Origin: Rhopalosiphum padi
Taxonomy: Eukaryota; Arthropoda; Insecta; Hemiptera; Aphididae
Direction of reading: 5' to 3'
DNA: 64,000 nucleotides
Assembly: GCF_020882245.1 (NCBI RefSeq)
Contig: NC_083598.1
Coordinates: 551,178 to 615,177, forward strand
The notes beneath the pieces are model-generated. The model was not told the DNA's origin, ran no database searches, and saw only the letters and a list, made by a program, of their open reading frames with translations. Below, one piece after another: positions 54,724-64,000 of the stretch (its first letter is position 1; every line of letters starts with the position of its first letter). Position numbers and translations under genes: made by a program.

Positions 54724-56440
54724 CTAAATTCGTTCTAAGACTGGAATAAATAACTTATACAATATAATATTTATCGCAAGAGGAATCTGTAAATAATATA
54801 GGTAACAATAGGCGATATAGTATGACATACGTCTTATTTTTCTGACGCGTAATTCTTTAAAAACTGGTAATTCATTTTTATGGATCGAAAGTTGATGATA
54901 ACAGCTCGAAAATATTAAATCATACGTCAGGCTTAGGTACTTTTCCAAGACTATTCTACAACACAGTACACCAATATTATTAAATTTATATGCAATAGCG
55001 GACGAATACGTGAAAACGATTTTAACGACAGAACCTTTGAAAATAATCAAACAGACGCAGAGAAAAACGGTGACCAGCTTGCGAGTTTTTTTTTAAGTGC
55101 ATAATAATATAGATGTTATGTACTTTAATATAATATTCGAATACAGTTCAATGCTATTCGTTTTTCGAATTGTTGGTGAATTGGTACCATACGTAAGTTG
55201 GTACTTATAAATGTTATATTGTGGCTTCTCTTGGCAAAACAAATAATAACTATCTGGAACAACTCAAATTCATTCCACATATCTATATATATACGATTTC
55301 CATATTCTATTTCGTTTCTATATTCAATATTTTGCATATCTGTTGTAATTAATTCCGATAATAATTTTTATATTCTCTGCGGTTGATGATAACAGTGGTA
55401 CGCACAGTATATTTTTTAACATATTCTCAAAAGTAGTATTGGTCACATACCGCGTAAGATCAGGTGACAAGCCAGGTGTAAAGTATCGGATGATCGATTT
55501 TAAATCACCCTGTAGCTTGAAAAAAATCGTACTAGGTTTTTGACATAATAAATATCTCAGTGTACCCAATAGTTTAGCACAGGGATGGCAAACCTTTTGA
55601 ACACTGCGTGCCCAAAATTACCTTTTTTTCTTTTTTAGAGCGTGGCCATGAAAAAAAAATATTAAAAATATTATATTTTGTTATATTATAATTTGATTGT
55701 ATAATTAATGTATTAGTATAAAAAGGTTAGTTTAGGTACATAATAATAATAATTATTATAATAATATTGCTTTGTTAATGTGAATTATTTATTTTGATGT
55801 AATTTTTGTTATTGAACACTTGATGCCAATTCGTTGATATTTGGTTTATATGCTCAAAATATGTTTACCTATATTATATAATATATAATAATAAACATTT
55901 TCGCGTGCAATGGATTTACCATCCCTGGTTTAGCATATATAAATATCATTGTATTGAGTGTAGAGTTATCCCGTTATTTTATTTATAGTAAAATCAAAAA
56001 AAACGTAGTATGCAGACGCACACTGCAGATTGTTTTAAAAATATATGAATATATACATCGACAAATTGTCGGAAAATAGTTCCACGTTTATATAATATAG
56101 GTATAAAAATAAAATAGTATATGATAATATAGAATAACCAACATTGTTACTGTTTTTCCAAATTACAATTATATACCTGAAAATTATTATCGTTGAAAAC
56201 GGGCATGTTGTAATTATTATTTCTATTAATTCGTGGTTCTTCTTTATAAAAGAAAAATGATGTCTCCAAATAAGTACTAATTATTATTAGATTTGATATA
56301 ATAGACTTTATGTATAGTCTACGTAAAACTTCCAAAGCATTTACCATTCTACTATGTAAAGTGGTCGCATTCGTGAGTAAGTAGAAAATAGAAATACTAG
56401 AAATCTTTAAACGATATAAACTAATATCGAGTATATTTCT
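54724..56440 (-). pseudogene. Decayed minus-strand gene-like frames, interrupted by a MITE
   Basis: Successive minus-strand frames lie in one direction. The first (56440-56147, 97 codons) includes hydrophobic SISIFYLLTNATTL and SIISNLIIISTYL. The next (55579-55324) shifts by one frame at about 55330 into a third (55337-55125). The last (55092-54724, 122 codons) has a membrane-like start (VTVFLCVCLIIF) and later SYYIAYCYLYYLQIPLAINI. A hAT-type MITE at 55580-55927 sits between the first and second; ignoring it and one duplicate, the second frame stays open for about 19 further codons upstream. The first frame also ends near a donor-like TTTTCAG|GTATAT (56177/56176). Total length (about 370 codons) and hydrophobicity would suit a multi-membrane protein such as an insect chemoreceptor, but no family motif is visible, including the C-terminal TYhhhhhQF of gustatory receptors. 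Low confidence. Confidence 0.3.
55580..55927. mobile_element. hAT-type MITE (CAGGGATGG ends), 348 bp
   Basis: The left end CAGGGATGGCAAACC matches the reverse-complemented right end CAGGGATGGTAAATCC at 13 of 15 positions. Perfect 8-bp duplications GTTTAGCA flank it (55572-55579 and 55928-55935). CG-bearing text just inside each end (GAACACTGCGTGCCC; TTTTCGCGTGCAATGG) is also complementary in part. It has no coding capacity. It lies within the minus-strand frame cluster described above. Confidence 0.92.
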
Positions 56441-56539
56441 TTACAAATATGCAACCGCTACGCACATTATTATAATACATCTATAAACGAAGCGTTTAAT
56501 CCGAAATACATGTATTGTACAAATGTTTAATAATGCATT

Positions 56540-57012
56540 ATTATATTCACACGCATCAATTCGCCGCACACAGCTGTCTAGACGTCTGAGTTACGTAAAT
56601 CCGTCGTCATCGCAGTTGTCCCGGTAGCCAGAATAAATCGATATACGTTGTCCACGTAATCGCGTATAATAATAATATTATTCTTATAGCATATACCCCG
56701 ACACTTGTGTTTTTATTAATTTTAATTTACGACTATCCGTCAGGATTCCTTCCGACCTGCGCAACTATGGTTATTAATATTTATATATTTTTAAAAAATA
56801 CGAAAAATATTTTAAAAAATATCGTAGTATTAACGTTTCAAAAAAATATATGTTATTTAAAAACGGCATCCGTTAGCGAACTAACATATTGTATTAGTCT
56901 AGTTATAACGTATATCCTTTATTTTCCATTATCTCCGAATATCACGTATCTACGCAAGCATGGCCTTTTCACAACATTTAATGAAAACATATATAAAAGC
57001 AGTACTTCGTGA
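56540..57012. other. GC-richer intronic island
   Basis: Frequent CG dinucleotides at 56548-56670 (for example GCCGCACACAGCTGTCTAGA and CCGTCGTCATCGCAG), followed by a 101-codon plus frame to 57012 that begins with GTG, not ATG. The frame is F/I/L/Y-rich with no domain. The island could be an intronic regulatory element, or the promoter side of the minus-strand remnant at 54.7-56.4 kb, which it adjoins at the 5' end. Confidence 0.25.
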
Positions 57013-57335
57013 TTTATTATAGTATGGTCAATATCTATGATCGGTATATCGTGATATTTCGATTATTGTCCTTCTGTGAGCAATCATTTGGATAAACTAT
57101 TACTTCCGCTTCACGTGTTTTAAACGGACGACCACTGTGTTCCGTAATATCCAGTGCCGTTACACCAGACCTTTTTTATTTTTTTACTACACACAGTGTC
57201 TGTAATTAATTTTTTATTCTGCTCAAATAAATTGTTACGTGTAAAGTTACATCTCTATTGTTTTACGAATTATCGGAAGATCTACTAGTGCCAAACAAGG
57301 CCAACAAAAAAACATTAAAAACATTAAACCAACTT

Positions 57336-57967
57336 TTATTCAATAAATAATAATAATAGTAATGGATTATTTGTTATCAATGAAAGATATATTTTATTGT
57401 CATAAACGTAAAATGTGTTTAGACGACCATCCCCACGATGACTATCCGTGAGGTGGTCCATCCTCGACTGCAGCAAAAACATAACATACAGATGTTCGAT
57501 GCACATTGCCACTAAATTATATAGATATACAATATTGTACTGCACATCTACACATGTATAATCGAGTTGAAAAAAAACTATATGTGTACACTCGACGATC
57601 GTTTTTGACGTGAATGTAGCATTCATTAGGAAAAAAATAATAATAATATTGATGATGGTGAAAAAAAAACTATTAAAATACCATATTATCACATTACATG
57701 TACACATCTGTGTTGTCTGTAGCAAAACTCGGCTGCGTCTAATATATTTATGTCTGAGATAGGTATCTCTCTCGAAAAAAAAATTATAATATCAAAATTA
57801 GGAGTTATATCGCTATTATTACACTGTTGTCCGTCATTATTGTTGTAACTTCTAAAATACATATTGATATAGTATATGTATAATACATCTCCGGCTGGGT
57901 AGTTTTTTGTTACCGCGTGTATTACACAAACATTATATTGTATGCTCGACGCGGGTTTATTTACCAA
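57336..57967 (-). other. Two overlapping minus-strand open frames, unrecognised
   Basis: Frames 57967-57689 (92 codons) and 57725-57336 (129 codons) overlap in different registers. The second has a hydrophobic stretch (FFFTIINIIIIFFLM) and ends beside AATAAA-like text on the minus strand (about 57341). An acceptor-like TTTTGCTACAG precedes its first ATG. No domain is recognised. They may be part of the same decayed minus-strand region as 54.7-56.4 kb, or chance frames in a moderately GC-richer patch. Confidence 0.15.
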
Positions 57968-59304
57968 AAAAGTTTCTTACATACCCGTCAAAATAATCTA
58001 TGATAGATAACGCTTTATTATTAATCGTATTTGTTTAACATGTTAAACCGATAAAAAATCGTGTTGTATTCTAAATGTTTCCAATACTCGTATTAGACAT
58101 TATTTTTTTTTGTTTAATCTACTGTTAGTGAGTTTATTGTAATTTTAATAGGCTTTTTTTATTTAAAAAAAAAATGGTTGCTAAAACTATCGATATGAAA
58201 TACTTTAAAAACCAATGCAAATAAAGAAAAAATATGAACCATTTTGATTTGTTCATCAATGTATAATACAATTTAATATACATATCTTAAATATTATTAT
58301 GATTGATACCTAACCATATAACTACATAGAGCATAGCGTGTCATTATATTTATTGAAAATAAACTATGTTTGTTCAGGTATTTTTGTGGTTATAGCAGGA
58401 ACAATCGATAAAATACAACGCAAATAATGGTAGTTTTTACATAATTTTGAAAATAAGTTGCCCCCGCAAATTTAAATCTTATGTTATACACAGAACAATA
58501 CATAAAAACTTTATAATGACCCTTACATTATTATGAAATGTGGATCTATGTTTTCTTAAATACCAACCACGCAAAAGCCACGGGGTCCCGAAAGGGCTGT
58601 GCTATATTATATAATATATAAATATACCTTCTATTTATATATTTTTGACGAATATACCAAGTCTGTTTAACTATGTTTGTACAATTAAAAGAAAAAAAGA
58701 CAATTCTATATCTCTTTTACGTGTTAGATTGATACCATATATTTGGTATTTAATTTTACATATTGTATTTAAAATATGTGTTAATTATGTCTATATTGAA
58801 TAAGTACAAATATCAAAAAGTTTTAGTATTTAGGTATAAACCGTATAAATATTTTTGATAATTTTTATTAAATAAATAATTGTATGGATGTTTTTTTATT
58901 TTACCGAGCAAATAATTAAGAAACTAATAAGGAGCAGCAAATATAAAAATGCAATTTCAAGTAGGGATTTAAAAATACGACTATGTTAAATACATTTTGA
59001 ATATATTTTTATTTTTATTTGAATACTTACTGAGAAATATATTTAAATAATTAATTCAATACTTTTTTATTTAAGTTTATTCAAGTATATAAAAAATATT
59101 ACAATAACCGGTAATGCATGACCGTTCAATAGATACCTATCATACTATTATGATACTTGGGTACTGGATTTAACTACTTAAAATAGTATACCATTATTTT
59201 TAAACTAATGATAAATTAACATAGATTATCGACATATAATATTATATACATTTATGAACTTAGTATAAACATTTTGAAAAAAACATACATAATATTTCGT
59301 TGTT

Positions 59305-59327
59305 TTATTATTATTATTATTATTATT
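59305..59327. repeat. (TTA)n microsatellite
   Basis: About seven tandem TTA units. Confidence 0.9.
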
Positions 59328-62300
59328 CGATATGGTTTAAGGAAATCAGATAGCAAATATTTAATTAATAAATACTTGTTAAATTTATTTTAATTTTTGA
59401 CGTATCTACTTCCATGAACCGATATTTGATAAGTAAATAACCTACTTAAAGAGTATATAATATAATGTTTTAACAGAATTTCAAAAGGCTTAATATCGAG
59501 ACTAAAAAAATAATTAATTTTTTATGGTTCGTCTTAATTATCAGAAAAAATGTGAGACTAAAAATGACTTGAATGATTATTATAAGATTAATACTCAATA
59601 TCAGATAAATTTAATAATCAAATATTTTATGTAAATACACTGATTTCGTATAATATATTACAATGCATCGTAAAATCAGTGATAAATCAGAAAAAAATAA
59701 TAAAAATAGCTTAGTGTGATCAAAAACAAAAACCAGAAATTACAGTCTTTAATTTTTTTAACGTTGTAAAACATTTTATTCAAAAAATAGATCTGAAAAA
59801 AGTACTGTCACATAATAATAGCATTTTTGGAATCCCGGAGTTAATTAAAATGGTCATAATTATATTAAATATAGGTATGTGTTATAATTCTTTATCGTTT
59901 AAAAAACAAGTTATATTTTGTCATTTTTTCTTCGTTTTATATGGTAGGTAATTTTATATATATATAGAAATACATTCTATGCAAAAATTTTAATTTATCC
60001 ATATAAATACTGTGGCATTTGATCTTAATGTATATAAAATTTTGGATTCATACATATATATAAATTATGAATATAATATAGCAAATTCTAGAAAGCCAAG
60101 TTTTAAATACTCAAGTATAGAAAACCTATCAAGTATAAAAACAAATACAATTAATTTATTGCATTTTATAATTCATTAGATATATGTACCATAACTAAAA
60201 ATCGTTTATTACTAATATAATAATATAATGTTAATCCTTTGTTAAAATAACTAATAAATATTACATAATTATACGTATTTAATTATTTAAGGAAACTATA
60301 TTAAACGTAATATTAATTATTTTAATATTTTCAGCATTCTAAAACATAAAACAACTTAAAAATTTAAATACTTGGTTTTTAGATGGAATGTAAGCATGTA
60401 ATGTTAAGTAGGTATGTACTATTCTAATAATATTAGAATATTATGTACAAATAACAGTTTAAATTACCTAACCATTCATGCCTTCATTGTAATTTTACTG
60501 AATGCAGTGAAAATGATACATGTACATTAAGTAATAAATTAATTATAACTTAAGTTTTTAATTATTATTTTACATTATTGTTACATAAAATGTAAAGTAA
60601 GGTATTAATAAATTTAAATAAACCAACCATGAAACAATACTATTTAATTTCTAAAATAGGGTCGTTCTAAAAGATTTGGAAAACACTTGATCTGTTGTCG
60701 CACATTATAAATGTACAAAATACAAAAACATACATTTTTTAATAATATTTATATTAAAATTATTATTTATTTAAAGTAAACAATACTATAAACTATATTA
60801 TAAGTAATAATTAATAAGTATAGCTAAGGTAAAACTTTTAAATATCTATGATTCGTTTATTAGTAGATCTTAGGTTTTAATAGGAGAGGGGATGGAACTA
60901 TGTCGTATGAAATATAATATACAACTTCATTGTTTTAATTGTTTTTTTTTTAATAGTTTCAAAATAAAATGTATGTTGTTGTTTTTCGTTTTTATTTTAA
61001 TTACCTATCGAATTTAATATTTTTCAGTCAAATATAGCTTTTTTACAAAAATGCTATTAGAATTTTTGATAGACGACCTTATTAAAGATGATCAAGGTGA
61101 CCCATAATACGTAATCTAAAACTTAATTCATTCAGTAATATAATAACTAATTTACAATGTCGCTGATTATAAATAAATAAAAAAAATTAATTATGTTGTT
61201 TATATAGTTTACTTAAATAGTCATTCATAGAAGAGAAACTTTATATTAAAAATATTTTAAAACAAGTCTGTATAGTTTTTTTCTGATGCATGAATTTAAA
61301 TTTTAAGCAAAAATGTATTACCAAATATAATGTGCTATGTCACAGATATTTTTACTGATTCCTTTTATAATAAACAATTATTTAACGAGGTTAAATAATT
61401 ATTATTATCTATATATCTTTTGATCATTGTCCGCTAAGAACATAGATTAAATTTTTAATATTTTAAGACATTTTATACATAGCTGAATTATTTATAACGT
61501 AAAATGTATTATTCTCTCAGAGAAATTACTTAATATAATTTTGAAAAAATATTTTAATTCAGATATCTAAAGCTAGTTATTTGATAATAATTAATGATGT
61601 TAAAATGAAAATAACATTACTCGTTAAAAATACGTTTGTAGTATCTTTAAAAGACGTCATTGCACGTAGTTAATAGATAAAAAATACTCTCATGTCTCAT
61701 AGAGGTTTATTATTTTATAGAGAAACATATAATACAAATTATAAGTACCTACCTATTCTATCTACTTTTGCTATAGAATTTTTCACAGAAACGAGCTTAC
61801 AAAGTTAGACAAGTATTGTAGGCACGCATTGTTCAAATGACGAATGAGAAAAAATTACTTTTTTCATATTTAAATGTCAAATCTACTCGAGTAACACTAA
61901 AAATAAGTATCTTACACGAGCAGAATAACCATTTGGACTAGCTATTTTTATGTCTATCTTCAAACGCTGCAGTGTATATGGTTTAGAAGTTGCCAAATAG
62001 TTTTCATAAATTATACATCAATAATTTAAGTTCATACATTTATAATCATCCATGAACATTTATTAACGATAACTTTCTTTTAAACTTGAACCCAATGTCG
62101 AGTGATGATAAAAAAGAACACCTTTGCCATTATATTATGATATACTCTCTAGCTGTTTTAATCGTGGCCCTTTAACTAATTAATATTTGTTTTTGTTACA
62201 CTCAATGTTAAAAATCATATTCATTTTTTAGAGTACACCGAACAAAATATTTTAAGCGCAATTAATATTTTTTCTGATTTCAACATTTTCGTGGGTACCT

Positions 62301-63165
62301 ATTTATCTAACTTACCTATTACGGCTATTGTGTATACAGTATATTATAATAAAATACTATACTTATCGTTATAGTACTGTATATATTATATCCGGTATTG
62401 TTAAACATTTTACATGCAAATGTAAAGAGTACCTACTTAAGTACTACTAATTATAGTCATGAACAAGTGAACCACATACACAACTACACAAGGAATAGTC
62501 AGCATTGTCTTTGCTACAAACGGATCATTTAACGGCTGACGTACCGTCACCGTATTAAAGAAACGTTTGAGTTACAAAATGCAAACGAACAGACATTGCA
62601 TACAAATATATTGAAAAAAAAGTTAGTTAAAGTGCAGTAGTTAAATATACCGCAGGTATAGGCTTAGGTTCATGGGTAATAAAATAAACGTGTTTCGATA
62701 TTTTCAGGGATGCATCATTTAATGTGGTTTTTTTAATGGAATTGTTCCATGTATTTATTATTTTTTATATTTTTAAAATATGGTTCCTCATACTTGAGAC
62801 GATCTATGAAATTGCTTATTCGATGTACCTATATGTGGTTTTTGTATAATATTGTAAATAATTTATTTTTACAGGACATGGTGTTATACTATATTATACA
62901 ATAGTGAATAGATCTAATTTTTGCCCTCGGGTTATTGTGTGGTGAAATAGAAATACACTTTTTGTGGCATCTGTTTGGGTTTTACCTCTATATTATTTTT
63001 TTTTCTTCGTATAAATCAATAAAAAATGAATATATAATAATAACAATACAATAATATTATAAAAATAACAATAATAATAACTGCATATTATTATGATTTA
63101 TCGCTATAACCGGAAATAATAATTATACTTAAATAGTTAAATATAATATTATATAACTGTTACAG

Positions 63166-63375
63166 CGGACAAGCCGTATGCGGCTGTTGAACAACCTTCT
63201 GGCCGTCATGCGACGGACCCGAAACCAGCGAATTTTGCCGCGGCGGCAGGTCGACGAAGTCATCACGCTCAACACCAACCGTACCAACAGCATCAGTTAC
63301 CGAACCGAAATCATTCAACGAGTGTTAGTCCACAGAATCATCACGTGGAATCTTCAACCGTCACGTTTAATGAGG
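63166..63375 (+). CDS. Second coding exon of the 40-kb gene (Q/H-rich)
   Basis: It is preceded by TTACAG and closed by GAG G|GTAAAT. Its length is 210 nt with phase 1 on both sides, so it is frame-neutral. In the frame set by the first exon it encodes 70 residues beginning ADKPYAAVEQPSGRH. An Ala run (about residue 25) and an H/Q-rich segment (RRSHHAQHQPYQQHQLPNRN, about 30-49) follow. A Ser/Thr-rich end (HHVESSTVTFNE) closes it. This composition fits a disordered region. No domain is present to name the protein. GC content is well above the flanks, as expected for a real exon. A different frame (63178-63495) is also open but is out of phase with exon 1 and runs into the intron, so I treat it as a shadow. 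The gene continues past the window. Confidence 0.75.
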
Positions 63376-64000
63376 GTAAATAAAAAAAATTATAAAGTAG
63401 ATAAACCTACCCTCTTCTCCAACGCTAACACGCGTAAAAACAATAATTATGATGTTTTACCAACAGAAAAATCTATACATATATATTATTCATAAATAAT
63501 TAGATTATAATTTAATACTATAATGTATAGCATTTGCGAATAAACGACTTGTGACATTTTGTTTAAAAACTTCAAGTGTTAAGCATCGTTTGTATGTATA
63601 TTTTAATATAATAATGATTATCAAATTCGAATAATAAAAAAAATAATTTAAGTAGGTAAACGAGTTATTGTATAATATAATTTATTAATATTTAGACACT
63701 AATATAGGTAGATGTAAATTATCTATGACATTAAATCGTTACGTTTGATTTGGAAAATTTTATTCCATATTAATCTTTTTAATTAATAATTACTAGTAAC
63801 TAATAAGATATTCAATTAATAAATAAAATATTTTCACATTAATCAACAAGATTCACTACTTTTATTTAAAAAAAAAATAATAATTTAATTTAATTTAATT
63901 AAAATGTTAATGGTTTATAATAGTAGGTATACCATAATGAGCTGTGGTGCTAAACATTTTAAAACAATATAATAAACCTATATACAATATAAATAAATAT
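63376..64000 (+). other. Start of the next intron
   Basis: AT-rich sequence after the GTAAAT donor. If splicing fails, the main frame adds two residues and stops at TAA 63381-63383. An AATAAA hexamer lies at 63539-63544. No further exon is visible before the window ends. Confidence 0.55.

Larger units (their letters stand above)
40737..63165 (+). other. Large intron (about 22.4 kb) between the two coding exons
   Basis: It is bounded by GTAAGT at 40737 and TTACAG at 63160-63165. It is mostly AT-rich with no intact gene. Distinct items are listed separately: SINE candidate, pogo-type MITE, candidate cassette exon, decayed minus-strand frames with a hAT-type MITE, and microsatellites. Between these, the stretches 41916-43019, 43230-44410, 44504-54723, 57968-59304 and 59328-63160 show nothing I can support. 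The 85-codon frame at 47859-48116 and the small minus frames at 41764-41970 and 43603-43791 are chance, or transposon sequence in the first minus case. Confidence 0.6.

Noticed and set aside
54891..55395. A 14-base match (GTTGATGATAACAG) at 54891-54904 and 55382-55395
   Set aside because: The two copies are read in different frames of the minus-strand region and lack extended similarity, so this is probably coincidence.
58565..58605. GC-rich scrap (AAAGCCACGGGGTCCCGAAA) considered as a tRNA or SINE piece
   Set aside because: No B box, no cloverleaf-compatible pairing and no paired transposon end could be found.
1..64000. CRISPR arrays, prokaryotic operons, ribosome binding sites and tRNA/rRNA genes
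   Set aside because: Composition, splice signals and transposon types indicate an insect nuclear genome. I found no regularly spaced repeats and no intact tRNA B box or rRNA core.

Overview
The window looks like a piece of an insect nuclear genome, most likely an aphid. It is very AT-rich (roughly three quarters A+T by eye), has no bacterial gene density, and contains many small DNA transposons with clear target-site duplications. It also has GT/AG splice sites, AT microsatellites, recurrent TAGGTA/TACCTA words and short TTAGG-type telomere-like motifs. The aphid assignment rests on my memory of aphid repeat text and was not tested by a search.

Only one protein-coding gene can be argued with fair confidence. 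On the + strand, a GC-rich leader exon (acceptor at about 39925, ATG at 40685) encodes 17 residues and ends at a strong GTAAGT donor at 40736. A 22.4 kb intron follows, then a coding exon at 63166-63375 that joins in phase and encodes a Q/H-rich, low-complexity stretch. The rest of the gene lies beyond the right edge. I do not recognise the protein. Upstream, a GC-rich block at 16.05-16.45 kb has a TATA box and a strong donor and may be a distal promoter with a non-coding first exon. A second GC-rich block at 7.7-8.4 kb also has a TATA box.

Layout: 1-7.7 kb, AT-rich spacer with repeat remnants; 7.7-9.0 kb, GC-richer island and an unrecognised coding-like fragment; 9.5-10.3 kb, a long-inverted-repeat element; 13.4-13.95 kb, a fold-back element; 15.15-15.4 kb, a hAT-type MITE; 16.05-16.45 kb, candidate promoter and leader exon; 16.45-39.7 kb, AT-rich DNA with two more hAT-type MITEs (32.65 and 35.42 kb), an 879-bp repeat (34.19 kb) and a possible LINE 3' tail (20.8 kb); 39.7-40.74 kb, promoter, leader and first coding exon; 40.74-63.17 kb, the large intron. 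The intron holds a tRNA-like SINE candidate (41.0 kb), a pogo/Tigger-type MITE (41.7 kb), a candidate cassette exon (44.4 kb) and a decayed minus-strand reading-frame cluster split by a fourth hAT-type MITE (54.7-56.4 kb).

No rRNA, tRNA, CRISPR or intact autonomous transposon gene was found. Most open frames of 60-100 codons here are explained by chance or by locally higher GC.
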